From Lithodes maja (Eukaryota; Arthropoda; Malacostraca; Decapoda; Lithodidae), in assembly GCA_037953745.1 (NCBI GenBank), contig JBAKBP010004425.1:1-64000 (forward strand): 64,000 nucleotides of DNA. Direction: 5' to 3'. Positions 33,681 through 45,010 of the stretch are shown one piece after another (the stretch's first letter is position 1; each line of letters starts with the position of its first letter). Below the pieces are notes generated by a model. It saw nothing but the letters and a program-made list of their open reading frames with translations, did no database searches and was not told where the DNA came from. Position numbers and translations under genes: made by a program.

Positions 33681-35163
33681 CTGCGAGCCACAGAGCGAGG
33701 GTGGGTCAGCTGGAACTTTGACCAACTGTACATCTCCAGGGTATCTAATATTGAAGATAAAATGCAGGACAAGAACCAACACTGTGAATAAGTTGATACT
33801 GTAGTTTGCAAATGTTCGGACATATCTCACACCCATATTCAGGCTTGACATACACTCCTAAACATAAATAAACCTAATAATATATGTTAAGAACACTGGG
33901 AGGATCTTTAAAATTATTTAAAAGTAGTACAATATAAAAACTATATCTACTGTACATAACTTGAACCTCATTACAGACAACACCAAATATTGATCAAGTT
34001 GGATATATATTTCTATAATTTCGAATGTATCTACATATTTACCCCTTTTGTACCGTCGACATCCTTTATTATAGTCTGGCTACTACCAATCGATTTTATT
34101 CAATTAATGAAGGATTTTTTGTAATTATTAGGCTTCGAACTATGTCAATCAACCGATTTAGCTACCACAGATCCTCCCTAGGCTGCATAAAATCGTCTGA
34201 ATATAGCTCGAATTAATTAATACAAACCTCACTGGTACAGAGGGGTAAACTATATAAGCAATCACAGGCATATACTTCCTAGATAATGTATACACTGTAA
34301 AATACATAGTGTCTACAAGTATAAAAACTATACTAGCGCAAAATCAGGGAATTCATGGATCTAACTGAATTATCCAAATGGTAAGACACATCAGAATACT
34401 ATCGTATAATCGAAGAGTAAAATATTATGATAGAACTTACATGTTGTTGGAGTGACTAGGGGAGGGTGTCTGACGTGAAATTACAGAGCTTAATCCGAAT
34501 GAATACATAGCTAGTGAACAGTTACGTGATTCAAGGTTGCCAAAATGAACATACTGACAAATATTAAAAGCATAAAATGTAAAAAATAAAAAAATAAAAT
34601 AAAAAAATAAATAAAATAAAACAAACACACAACTCATTACACCTTAAACTTCCACGTCATCCAGAGCTATATATTCTTTGTTACTTAGCTCTGTGGAATT
34701 CTTTTCAGTTTGGTTTTCCCCCAGATGACATGAATTCATAAGGTTAGTATTATTCACAGACGCTAGATAGCAAAGCATATGAAACTATGAGCTTTGTATA
34801 TTTAATTCGGGTTTGAATATATCAATATAATACTTTTTAGCAATGAAGTCACCAGTCTTGTTTTTTATGGATATAATATTTGTATAATTGCATTCATTAT
34901 ATCTATGATCTGATTGAAAATAAAAAACATATATCTGATGGCAGAACATTTTTGTTTATTTATTGTTTTACCCATTCTACATACCACCTCACAAGGCAGT
35001 GGAGACAATCAAACTGATAAACGATATTAGCACATATTAAGTTGGGAATAGTGTCTTTGAGTTTAAACAAGGATATCATTTTGACATCATTTGTTAAAAT
35101 AATTCAAAAGTTGACTGCAGGGAAGTTAATGCGAAAGATTCTGATCAATTGTTTTCGTAATTC

Positions 35164-35874
35164 AAAACTACTGTGGGTTTCAGAGGCTGTGTGGCATCGT
35201 TTTTCGGGAATAACTTATTAACAAACAGTTGGATCAGTATGATATTTTGACGCAGCTTGTTTCACACCGTCCCATAATTTTTTTCATTATACTGCATTAC
35301 CAAAAGCGTAGAAATAAGCCACTTGTTCCTGTGTCATGAGGTTAAAGTCGCACAATAATGACTAAGAAACGGACAAGGCTACCATGGCTTACCTGTGAGA
35401 ACCACCAAACCATTATTGCTCCTCCATCAAACAGGTAGTTATCAGCCACCACCCAACCCTATTATCGCCTTTAAATTCAAGTAATCTGTCAATATCAAGT
35501 ATAAATATACAAAAATATATACTGTTTGCATATTTATACTTGATATTGACAGATAACTTGAATTTAAAGGTGATAATAGGGTTGGGTGGTGGCTGATAAC
35601 TACCGTGCTTGATGGAGGAGCAATAATGGTTTGGTGGTTCTCACAGGTAAGCCACGGTAGCCTTGTCCGTTTCATATTCATTAATGTGCCACTTTAACCT
35701 CATGACACAGGGATAAGTGGTTTATTTCTACACTTTTGGTAATGCACTATATTGACAAAAATTAGGGGCGGTGTGAAAAAAGCTGTGTCAAAATATCATA
35801 CTGGTCCAACTGTTTGTTAATAAGTTATTCCCGAAAAAAGATGCCACACAGCCTCTGAAACCCATAGTAGGTTT
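35164..35874. repeat. Foldback palindrome with 345-bp arms
   Basis: The left arm 35164-35508 and right arm 35530-35874 are reverse complements over their whole length with scattered mismatches and small indels, around a 21-nt spacer. Matching phrases include GGGTTTCAGAGGCTGTGTGG (left) against its complement near 35841-35866, and CTGTCAATATCAAGTATAAA (left) against its complement at the centre. No protein is encoded. It is either a foldback/MITE-type element or a recent inverted duplication. Confidence 0.9.
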
Positions 35875-36115
35875 GTCATAAAACTGTATTTGTATGTACT
35901 TAGGAACGACGTAAGTCATAGCTTCATTGTTGAATTTGCAAGCAAGGAAAAAGACTTCAACACTTTATGAAATATATAGGTTAGAACAATACTTATTATT
36001 ATGAATGAAACTTTTCCAGTGACTTGAATTCAGAGTCTAAGTGAAAGTAAGAGGAACAAATGTTATATACTCTATTTAAATGGGTTTTAAAATAATTTAC
36101 CTTTAACCCGGGAAC
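35875..36115. other. AT-rich spacer
   Basis: Nothing recognised. Confidence 0.5.
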
Positions 36116-36172
36116 GGCGAGAACACTCTTAAGAGGTTTTGGTGGGCAAAGGCGAGAACACTCTTAAGAGGT
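36116..36172. repeat. 22-bp direct repeat pair
   Basis: GGCGAGAACACTCTTAAGAG followed by GT occurs at 36116-36137 and again at 36151-36172, 35 bp apart. It is preceded by TTTAACCCGGGAAC, which resembles the start of TTAA-type inverted repeats. It may be the end of a decayed element. Confidence 0.6.
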
Positions 36173-36819
36173 AAGGTCTAAAAACAAAATTTTAGAAGGC
36201 CCCAGTAGCACTTAAAACAAGTGAAATGGTGATTAAGTGAGATAGCTCCCCTCCATACCTCTTATCACTCCTCCACATGTGTCAAAATCCCCTCCTTCCC
36301 CCTCCTTTCAATTATCTCCTATATTTCCTCTTATTACCATATTTATTGGTGTATTTATGGTGCCATTATCTCCAAGCCGATCCTACTGTGTGGTGTTGCG
36401 TGTGTCTGTGTGTAGGAAAGACAAAGAGAGAGAGAAAGACAACCCTCACACCCTCAGTCTGTCTCCAGGCACCGAGAGGGGAGGATATACGTCGCGGCTG
36501 CCTCACATTTCATGAATGACCGGTCGGCAATAATTCGCGTTTTGACCATCCCAACACTATTCCCACTTGTTTTATTGTTGTTACATGTTACTATCTTCAT
36601 ATTAAACGTAAAATAATGATAATAACGATATTTATCCTAAAATGAGGATTATAGGCGGGAATGGAGCCTCATATTGCCGCCCAGTAGTATGGTGTCCACT
36701 ACACACAGCTCACCGTTCAAAGGTTAACATAGTATCAAAATGACTAAACCAACTCAGTTCTGGGTTTGAGTTAGTAGGTTTACGATAGGCTTCAGTTGAA
36801 ACTCCATGACAAGTTTTCT

Positions 36820-37311
36820 TTAACCCCTTAAGGACGGGCCCGACTGTTGATATGACCTACCTTCCAGGCGGGTATATATACCGAAAATGAGTTTCATTCC
36901 ATGCTCATTTTCATGCATAAACAAGAGCCAAAGCGTAATACAATTATGTATCCATGAAAGGGCGATAATAGAGCTTTCCAATGACACCTACTGTAAATCA
37001 TCCTTGTACGACCACGGGTTATCCTTTAGCGATCGCGCAACCAGAGGTGAAAATACCCTAAATAAGGTAATTTCTTCAGTTTTGTCCTTATCCCGTGAGG
37101 CCGGGTGCGTGTAGGGAGGCAGCGATGGTCTCAGACACGGCCCAGTGGTGGTGCCGAGTGGTCGGAGCTCACCTATCGTCCTCCCAACGCGCGGACTCTC
37201 TCTCAGAGCCCCTAATGGGCTCAAAATGCCGCCTGTTATGTGACGGTTACCGGAGAATTGTCCGTTTATCTCCCGCCCGTCATATGACGGTCACCGCGGC
37301 TTGAGTGTTAA
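36820..37311. mobile_element. MITE-like element flanked by TTAA
   Basis: TTAA at 36820-36823 and 37308-37311 bracket 492 bp that is more GC-rich than its surroundings. The ends are imperfect inverted repeats: the left begins TTAACCCCTTAAGGACGGGC and continues to ATATGAC. The right, read in reverse complement, begins TTAACACTCAAG with CGG.. and ATATGACGGGCGGG. TTAA target duplication with terminal inverted repeats is the signature of piggyBac-type and some other cut-and-paste elements. No transposase is encoded, so it would be non-autonomous. Confidence 0.6.
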
Positions 37312-37422
37312 AAGTACATCTGGAAAAGGCAAGCAACCATTTATTGAACTTGATATTGGGGCATTTCTTAGTTAAGTATTCTAAACATGTATTCACGTCC
37401 TCTGGCTTTCTAAAACTTATTA

Positions 37423-37523
37423 TTATATATATATATTATATATATATACTGTATATATATATATATATATATACCTGTATATATATATATATATATATAT
37501 TAATATACCGGTATATATATATA
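37423..37523. repeat. (TA)n microsatellite, interrupted
   Basis: Runs of TATATA interrupted by CTG and CCGG-like islands. Low-complexity sequence without coding value. Confidence 0.95.
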
Positions 37524-37839
37524 ATTATATTCCCCAAAATAATGTTTTCCCGGTATTGGCTATAGAAATCAATATGATTCAATAAACTAAATAAACTACT
37601 TTAATATTGTAAGGGAAAACAATATTTATTAGTCTTCCTAAATAAATAACAGTAACTACTTTCCATTCTATTCTACATTATACAAAATTCTTCAATACGC
37701 TACTAAACCATACTTAAAAATAGATATATGTGGTCAAATTGAACATTAAACATTTGAGGTAGATAATGTTGCATAGCAGTATAATAGTTTTGAAAGAGCA
37801 ATATATATACTTACGACCAGCACCTACTTAAATTGCTTT
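37524..37839. other. AT-rich spacer
   Basis: Nothing recognised. Confidence 0.5.
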
Positions 37840-38472
37840 TAGTGAAAGATCACCTGTCAGAGGAAGAAGCCATGGTAGTGCCGACAGAGTGGAAAAGAGG
37901 AGGGAAAGGCAAGGAAGAACAATTGTTGGAGAGGTTTTTGGCTAGATGCCAGAAAGTGTGGTAAGAGCTAGAGTTGGATAGATCAGTGCATTTATTATTG
38001 ATGAAAGTGTTTGGCGAGTCGAAGACTCGGCTTGATTCCGGGCAGAAAAATATGACGAATAAGATTCATGAGTTGAAGGCGTCCGAACCGTTTGAATGCT
38101 TCCTCCTTATTTAGGACAGCAGTAGCACAAGCTTGAGTAAACCAAGATATATTTTGTTTTCCATTAGTCTAAGAGAAAGATAATGGATTTTATGCCTCCA
38201 TGCTTGAGAGGATTACCTCGGTAATGCGTTCGGCACTCTCCGAGGGCCCCGGCAATGAAGTCAAAAATCATTCCATGGAATATCAAAGAAGTACTGCCGA
38301 GGAACCTCCCAGTTGGCAGCGCCAAAGTGCCATAAGCGCCGCTGGCTGGGCGGATCGGGTGGCTGTACAGGAGAGATGGGACGAGTGACAGAGATAAGTT
38401 TATGGTAGGAGGATCCCAAAGGAGAGAAAAGATCGACAGTATAAGAGGAAGGGTTAGAAGTTAGAAACAAGT
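37840..38472 (-). mobile_element. Jockey-like LINE relic C, part 1
   Basis: The same family as relics A and B: the DNA matches 25710-26130 (GAGTGGAAAAGAGGAGG, TTGTTGGAGAGGTTTTTGG). The minus strand at 38261-38472 codes LFLTSNPSSYTVDLFSPLGSS, the late endonuclease region. It is cut at 38472 by the BEL/Pao insertion and resumes at 45808. Confidence 0.85.
38468..38472 (+). repeat. Target-site duplication of the BEL/Pao element, left
   Basis: CAAGT immediately left of the 5' LTR, repeated at 45808-45812 immediately right of the 3' LTR. A 5-bp duplication is usual for BEL/Pao integrases. Confidence 0.85.
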
Positions 38473-39269
38473 TATCGTATAAATACGATAGAATATGACT
38501 CTTTTGTGATCTCGTATGTCTCTGTGACGTCACGATCTCTCCTACAGCACGACGTAGGACGAGTAGATCGTATATTATAAGATTGTAAATAAGTTAAGTT
38601 ATAAAAGGCCTAATATGCTATTAAGCAATATTGCCATGGTCTTATGTAGTATATATGAATTTATCGTATATATTAATATAATTTATCGTATAGAGCAACC
38701 TAAATGCGGTACGATAATTTGGGCTCCTGGCGGTTTGCCAAGGCAGCAAGGTGTGCTTTTGAGGTACGCCAGAGCCTTCACGAACACCAACCAGTTAACA
38801 TCTAATTTTCCGCCCTCAGTTGATCGTGCTTTTGTGCCTGTAATCACAAAACACATACAGCAATACACTCAGCTACACCATAACGACGCTCTCATCGACA
38901 TCATGACTGACTGATAGATAAGCATACATTATAATAATCATGTCCATTCCCATGTAATCATTTATTCTTTCTTTAACTTGACTCGAGTCTTGGGACCGAA
39001 GTCTCGTTCCCCATTGTCCACCGCCATATTGGATAAAACGTTCTCCCTTGCCTCATTGCCACGTGGAACTATTGGTGAGTTAATTCCTGGCTAATATTAA
39101 CCCTTATAACCTTACCCTATATATACATTTATTATGTGAGACCTTTGGATATAAATTAGCTTGTTTCAGATTGAATTCAATTTAGATATAGAGTAGTTTT
39201 CATTTAGATTGATTTTATTTGATTCATTATAGCTTAGTAATATTTAACTTCCATTGATAGTTTACCACA
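38473..39269 (+). repeat. BEL/Pao 5' LTR (797 bp)
   Basis: Identical in length to the 3' LTR (45011-45807). By eye they differ only near 38850 (A/T) and 38883 (A/C). The LTR starts with the palindrome TATCGTATAAATACGATA rather than TG, and ends TTTACCACA. It is flanked by CAAGT on the outside and the primer-binding site on the inside. The near identity means a recent insertion. Confidence 0.95.
38525..38607 (+). promoter_or_regulatory. CRE-like site and TATA box in the BEL LTR
   Basis: TGACGTCA, the palindromic ATF/CREB consensus, lies at 38525-38532. TATAAAAG lies at 38600-38607, about 70 bp downstream. Both are repeated in the 3' LTR. They are plausible core and upstream promoter elements for the retrotransposon RNA. 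No initiator was convincing. Confidence 0.5.
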
Positions 39270-39270
39270 T

Positions 39271-39288
39271 TGGTGCCCAGACCCGGGA
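39271..39288 (+). other. BEL/Pao primer-binding site
   Basis: TGGTGCCCAGACCCGGGA starts one base after the 5' LTR. It has the TGG start expected for complementarity to a tRNA 3' CCA end. I cannot assign the tRNA from memory. Confidence 0.75.
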
Positions 39289-39681
39289 ATTAGCTACCAG
39301 TAAGGGATTTTAAGGCAATGAACAAGGGGACATATAACAGGATGCAGGAACAACTCTATGATAAACTGGCAAGGCTAGCCAAGCGATGGTTAGAGCCGGA
39401 ATACAGGGTCACATCGTTGTGCCTGCCTAAGTCCTGCATCCCACCCATCATCTTTCCCCAGTAATTTTCTTTTCCGTTTCGGACTTCCTGTGACTATTAT
39501 GACCTGACCTAACATTTTTTCTTGTTCAATATGATCCATTAATAGGTATTGCTATTTAGTGTACTATTTTTTCTCCATAACATAGAAGTCCGCCGGTTGG
39601 CGTCTCTTAATTAGACTATTATTTGGCCGTTGTCTTTGTAACGTAATATTTAGATACATAGCCTATAGGCTCGCATGCAAA

Positions 39682-41235
39682 ATGGATAAAAACGATAAAG
39701 AGACACCGTCTAGTGGGGTGCTGATCAAAGCCCCTAAAAATCAAAGGGCGGGACTTCGGGGAGTATTAAATAGGCTAATTGTGGACTTAAACACTTTCAT
39801 CACTACTGCTGATCTAGAGGAATTGGAGGCTAGATTAGATAACGTCCAGGCTACCCACGGTCGTATTACGGCTCTGAGTGAGGTGATTGTGGCTGACATG
39901 ATAGAGGAGGAAGAGATAATTACAGAGTGTGATAATCGCGCCCTCTATGACGAACCTGTCTTTAGAGCGAAGCGCCTATTACAGCGTGCTGTCGCAAGTA
40001 AGAAGGGAGGCGATAATGAGGCCCATAGAAGGGCTGACCCAAAACATACTGTACACCTCCCAAAGCTCAATCTTCCTACATTTGGGGGCAAGTTAACCGA
40101 GTGGTTAGCTTTCTGCGACGTATTTCGATCTGCGGTTCATGAATCCTCTTTGGATAATGTCCGCAAGTTTCACTATCTGAAGGGACAAATGGAAGGAGAG
40201 GCCTTACATTTAATAGAGGGTTTTGCAGTAGTGGGTGGTAGTTATCTTGAAGCGGTACACTTATTAGAGTCCACATACGGGGATAGAGAGCAGTTGAAGA
40301 TGGCCCATGTTGTTGCCTTGTTGGGGCTCGCAGAACCACAGTATAAGGTTGATGAGTTGACAAACTTCAGGGCAAATATGGAGTGCCATACTCGAACGCT
40401 AGACACCCTAGGGCTTACCACGCAGGAAATGATAGTCATTATCTTGCGGCAGAAGCTTCCTATGGCAATACTTGATAAGGTAAGATCATTTGAACTGGGG
40501 GAGTTCAAAACTCAGTTCAGCAAGGAGATCAATAATCTACAGTTGAACAAAGGGAGAATGTATGTGTCGGGAGGGAGTGAGAATGTGGAGAAGAGGGGAA
40601 CAATAAGCATGACAGTGGGAACTAAAGTAAAGAAAGAGGGTGTGTATAAGAAACCTGCTCAGATTCTATGTAAGCTATGTAACAACAAACATAAATGGAG
40701 TTTCTGCATAAAATACCCAACAAATGAGACAAAACTAGCACAGGCGAAAAGATTGAAGCTATGTGTAGGTTGTCTAAGTGGGGAACATGGTAAGCAGGGA
40801 CAATGTACTGCTACATACTTAAGGCCCTGTCGGCACTGCAAAGGACATCACTTTGATAAGTTGTGTCCTACAGCGGATAAAGTCAAAGACGTCAAAAATG
40901 AGGGTACTACAACTGTGACACTAGGTAGCACGCAAGACACCACTATATTGCCCACAATACAGATTCCCATGGAAGATAATGACAGTAACAAAGTTTGTCG
41001 GGTACTTCTAGATCAAGGGTCTCAACGTTCCTTTATAAAGAGGTCCGTACTAGTGGGACTGAAGCACCGAATCGTAGGGGCTGAGACTCTTCGATTACAG
41101 GGCTTCACAGGGGTTACTGATAAACAAGACTACGAGATAGCGGAGATTTCATATTTCTATCGTAAAAAACGGTACTTTATGATTTGTATCGTAGTAGACA
41201 CCCTACCAGAATATGTATCTGTGGGTGTGAAGTAG
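39682..41235 (+). CDS. BEL/Pao Gag and protease, ends in TAG
   Basis: A 517-residue protein. A charged N terminus with coiled-coil-like leucines (about 30-80) is followed by the Pao-type Gag domain (LPKLNLPTFGGKLTEWLAFC near 125-145). Cys/His knuckles lie at about 330-400 (CKLCNNKHKWSFC, CVGCLSGEHGKQGQC, CRHCKGHHFDKLC). The aspartic protease active site is DQGS at 444-447 in a VLLDQGSQRSFI context. The frame ends at TAG 41233-41235. The downstream 41236 frame is in phase, so this is a single-codon interruption of the usual single BEL polyprotein (CAG to TAG is the simplest change), or less likely a readthrough site. The start ATG was chosen because it lies about 400 bp after the primer-binding site with no earlier in-frame ATG in coding-like sequence. 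Confidence 0.9.
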   Translation: MDKNDKETPSSGVLIKAPKNQRAGLRGVLNRLIVDLNTFITTADLEELEARLDNVQATHGRITALSEVIVADMIEEEEIITECDNRALYDEPVFRAKRLLQRAVASKKGGDNEAHRRADPKHTVHLPKLNLPTFGGKLTEWLAFCDVFRSAVHESSLDNVRKFHYLKGQMEGEALHLIEGFAVVGGSYLEAVHLLESTYGDREQLKMAHVVALLGLAEPQYKVDELTNFRANMECHTRTLDTLGLTTQEMIVIILRQKLPMAILDKVRSFELGEFKTQFSKEINNLQLNKGRMYVSGGSENVEKRGTISMTVGTKVKKEGVYKKPAQILCKLCNNKHKWSFCIKYPTNETKLAQAKRLKLCVGCLSGEHGKQGQCTATYLRPCRHCKGHHFDKLCPTADKVKDVKNEGTTTVTLGSTQDTTILPTIQIPMEDNDSNKVCRVLLDQGSQRSFIKRSVLVGLKHRIVGAETLRLQGFTGVTDKQDYEIAEISYFYRKKRYFMICIVVDTLPEYVSVGVK

Positions 41236-43338
41236 GTGGAACACTCATTACGTAGCAAAGGGGTTAACTTGTCAGATCCCATGGGAAATCAGAGTGAGGT
41301 GCATGTTCTACTTGGTGTGGATCATTATTATGAAGTAGTATACCCTGGATTTAAAAAGATGTGTGGTGTAATTTTAATCCCCACTAAATTTGGATACTGC
41401 ATGAGCGGAAAGGTGCATACTACACAGTCAAAGGTCCTGGTCGACACGGTCTCGATATATAGAGTCAATGTAACCGCGGCAGAGGAGTTGGGAAGGGAGG
41501 ATTCCCAACCTAGTGACCCTAAGATGGCTGCCGAGTTCGACCTGGAACGACTGTGGAGATTGGATCACATAGGCATTAATCCTATGGAGACTGATTATGA
41601 CTCGGAAGTTGCGCTACAAAGGTTTGACGAGTCTGTGTGCTACTGTGCCTCAGACAAGCAATATAAAGTTAGTTTACCCTGGAAGAACAGTGAGATAAGC
41701 CTGCCTACCAACTATGGTTTGGCATTAGGTCGCTTGCGCGCATTGCAGCGGAAATTGTCTAACGAACCGAGCACGCGCCAGGCGTATGACGATGTATTTC
41801 GGAGTTATGAGGATAGGGGCTTTATAGAGAGAGTCGATGTCAAGGAACCGTGTAAGAAGGGTAGGGTTCACTATCTGGCCCATCATGGAGTAAAGAAAGA
41901 CAGCGTCACCACACCAATACGGGTGGTGTATGACTGTTCTGCCCACCAAGGTCAACAACCCAGTCTGAATGACTGCCTGTTGACAGGTCCGTCCATGGTA
42001 TCGGACCTGTCCCAACATCTATTGCGGTTTAGGCTGGGGAAGTATGCCTATACCAGTGACATCGAGAAGGCATTCTTGATGGTCAAGCTAAAGGAGGAAG
42101 ATAGAGATGTTACCCGCTTTCTTTGGTTCGGCGACATTAGCGACTCTGAAAGTCCCATCATAATATACCGTTTTCGGGTTGTACTCTTTGGGGCCACTTG
42201 CTCGCAGTTTTTGTTAAATGCCACAATCAGAAAACATCTAGCTGACACTCATGAGGACACAAGTAAACTATCTCGCGGATTATACATTGACAATTTGCAG
42301 GGTACTAGCGATAGTCAAAATGATTTGTTATATGCATACTGGCAAGCACGCAGATTGTTTGCGGATGCACATCTATTTCTCCGCGAGTGGGTTACTAATA
42401 GTGAAGATCTTCAGAGTTTAATACAGGTGGATGGTACGGCATCTCTTAACCAGGAAAAGTCCAGAAATTTGGGGATGATCTGGCAACCTAAACATGACAT
42501 ACTAACTTTTCAAACAAGGTCTTTTGCTCAGCAGACAGGAGCGCACACCAAAAGAAGTCTGTTGAGCAAAGTTGCGCAATTTTTTGATCCTTTGGGTCTA
42601 GCATTACCCGTTACCATAAGAGCTAGGATTCTAATGCAGGAAGTTTGGAGACGTAAGATAGGATGGGATGACAGTTTGCCCGAGGACTTGAATAACCAAG
42701 GGACATTGTTGTTGAATGAATATGCCATCCTATGTACTAAACCTATACCACGTAAAGTGGCGGCGTTCGGTGACGTTAGGTTACACACGTTTTGCGATGC
42801 TAGCGCCACGGCATACGGGGTAGCCATATATGTTGTTACTTCATTTGGGGCACATTTAGTTACAGCCCGGGCCAAGGTAGCCCCGGTTAAAAAGGTAACT
42901 ATCCCTAAAATGGAATTGACTGCCATGCTGCTATTAGCACGTCTGGTGCAACATGTACGCGCAGCATACGAGAGCGAATTAAATATTGAAATCGTTCATG
43001 TATGGTGCGATAGTCAGGTCGCACTCAACTGGATACATAGCAAGAAGTCTCTGCCAGTTTATGTGCGGAATAGGGTAGATGAGATTAGAGCCCTTTTGCC
43101 AGACGTTGCTTATCATTATGTAAATACAAAAGAAAACCCTAGTGATCTCATAACTAGGGGTATAACGGCTAGCCAGTTAATGAAGTCCGAATTGTGGTGG
43201 CATGGTCCAAAGTGGCTGCTCCATGAAAGTGAATGGACGATATGGCATGCTGTTGGTGAGGGACTTCTGCCACTGGAAACAGTGGCAGTTACAGCCCAAC
43301 CAAATGAGCCACCGGGTCCTATCATGAAGTGGGCATGA
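41236..43338 (+). pseudogene. BEL/Pao reverse transcriptase and RNase H
   Basis: In phase with gag-protease after the TAG. It begins with the end of the protease region (VHVLLGVDHYYEVV). The RT follows: TPIRVVYDCSA, YTSDIEKAFLMVKL (motif A), RFRVVLFGATCSQFLL (motif B) and LYIDNLQG, the catalytic box (42283-42294) in YxDN form as seen in some BEL elements. RNase H-like text comes next (FCDASATAYGVAIY, PKMELTAMLLLARL, WCDSQVALNWI, NPSDLITRG). It stops at TGA 43336-43338, in phase with 43378-43878. CGA to TGA is the simplest explanation. There is no other lesion in this 700-codon stretch. Confidence 0.9.
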
Positions 43339-43878
43339 TTCGGTGACTATAATAAACTAGTCAGAGTTGTAGCTTGGGTGTTGCGATATGTATCCAATCT
43401 CAAGCTTAAAGTAACGGGCCAACTCTGCAACAGGGGTCACAACATTGATGCTCGTGAATTTAAAGCAGCTGAAGTAACTTTGATCAAATGGGTTCAAATA
43501 GAAACCTTTTCCAATGAATTAGAAACCTTGAAAAGCTCGAATAAGACATTAATGCCTAATATAGTGCGTCAACTAAGGTTGCACCTAGACAATGGCCTCA
43601 TCAGGTGTGAGGGTCGCCTGAAGTGGTCGGGTGTACCAGACGGCACAAACCGACCTATACTTATGCCAACAAGACATCACGTTACTGATCTATTGATCAT
43701 ACGTGCACATAGGGAAGTAAAACACTACGGGGTATGTCATATTATATCAAATTTACGTCTCACATGGTGGATACCCAGGGTTCGACAAGTAGCTCGACGC
43801 GTAGTACGAAAGTGTGTAATATGCCAGAGACTAAAGGGTAAACCATTATGCAACTGGACCAGCTCCACCCCTACCTGA
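43339..43878 (+). pseudogene. BEL/Pao integrase N-terminal zinc-binding part
   Basis: Continues in phase after the TGA, with VAWVLRYVSNLKLKV and EFKAAEVTLIKWVQ, then PNIVRQLRLHLDNGLIRCEG. The HHCC integrase finger follows (HREVKHYGVCHIISNLR .. CVICQRLKGK). A frameshift between about 43845 and 43860 moves the coding sequence into the frame of the integrase core. The stop at 43876-43878 is therefore not the natural end. Confidence 0.85.
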
Positions 43879-44971
43879 ATGCCGTGTAAAGCACGTAGAA
43901 CCTTTCCAAGCGGTAGGATTAGATTACACAGGGGCATTGAAGACGAGGGAGAGTGAGAAGGTTTATATATTATTGTTTACCTGTGCGACGTCTCGAGCGG
44001 TACACCTAGAACTATGTGATAATATGTCTAGCGAAGAATTTATGCTGGCGTTTAGACGGTTTTGTGCCCGTCGTTCATTCCCTCAACTCATTCTTAGCGA
44101 CAATGCTCCCACTTATGTCCAAGCATCAAAATATCTAAAGGATATGAGTAGTGATCCTGCTATCATCACTTTTTTGGGAGAGAAGAAGTGCGAATGGAGG
44201 TTCATTCCAGTTAAGGCACCTTGGTTTGGTGGAATGTGGGAACGATGTGTCGGCATAGTAAAGTCAGGATTAAGAGCGGTTGTAGGACGTGCTCTATTAA
44301 AGAAAAGTGAGTTGACGACAGTCCTCACAGAGATAGAGGCAGTCGTGAATGATCGCCCGCTTACATATGTGTACACCGACCTGCAAGAACCACTACCATT
44401 AACGCCAGCTCACTTGCTATATGGAAAACCATTGACTGCGTTTCCATCTGATTTTCAGTCCATAGTAGAGTTAGAGGATCCCTTGTTGTACTCTGAGGTA
44501 GCGGTGTCTAAGAGATACCAGTATATATCCAGGATAATCGAGGATTTTAGGAAACGGTGGATTAGTGAATATCTGCTAGCATTGAGGGAAAGGAGTGTTA
44601 CTCCCTCTGGTAGACCAACGGCACCTACAGTTGGTGAAGTTGTTTTAATTAAAGAAGATAGTCCTCGTTTATACTGGAAATTAGGCCGCGTATTGGAGGT
44701 ATACAAGGGGGCAGACTCTGTAGAGCGGGTGGCGCTATTGAAGACAGCCACTGGAACTACTGTTCGTCCTATCGCACGTTTGTACGCTTTGGAGCTCGAT
44801 TCCGCATTGCAATCTGAGGCTCCACCTGTTATTGCTGGGTCCGAGGATTCTCCAAGGAACGACTCACCTCTTACTGATGGTGATCATTCTCGGACCGGGA
44901 CGCGTCCCAGACGCGCTGCTGCTGGCGCCGTCGACTTGTGGCGTCAGAAGATAGCCTCTGGGCAACTTTAG
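43860..44971 (+). pseudogene. BEL/Pao integrase core and C terminus
   Basis: Coding resumes near 43860 (GPAPPLPECRVKHVEPF, then VGLDYTGAL with the first catalytic Asp). Second Asp: LILSDNAPTYVQASKYLKD. Catalytic Glu: LTEIEAVVNDRPLTYVY after the WERCVGIVKSGLR block, giving the D,D-35-E-type triad. The C-terminal domain has VGEVVLIKEDSPRLYWKLG and the ATGTTVRPIARLYALE end typical of BEL integrases. Apart from the upstream frameshift the core is intact. The ORF ends at TAG 44969-44971, 40 bp before the 3' LTR. Confidence 0.9.
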
Positions 44972-45000
44972 GTTTAAGGTGGGGTTCAGGTCTTTTTTGT

Positions 45001-45008
45001 GGGGGGAG
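45001..45008 (+). other. BEL/Pao polypurine tract
   Basis: GGGGGGAG directly upstream of the 3' LTR (45011), the expected primer for plus-strand synthesis. Confidence 0.75.
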
Positions 45009-45010
45009 TG

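Larger units (their letters stand above)
32529..35163. other. AT-rich region, no gene seen
   Basis: Apart from the G-rich tract (32981-33095) and the 15-bp inverted pair (33147-33680) listed separately, I see only AT-rich sequence. Open frames here are short and lack coding-like composition. Confidence 0.5.

Noticed and set aside
41233..41235. Programmed stop readthrough between gag-protease and RT in the BEL element.
   Set aside because: Possible, but the TAG has no recognised readthrough context and the usual BEL layout is one ORF, so a nonsense mutation is simpler.
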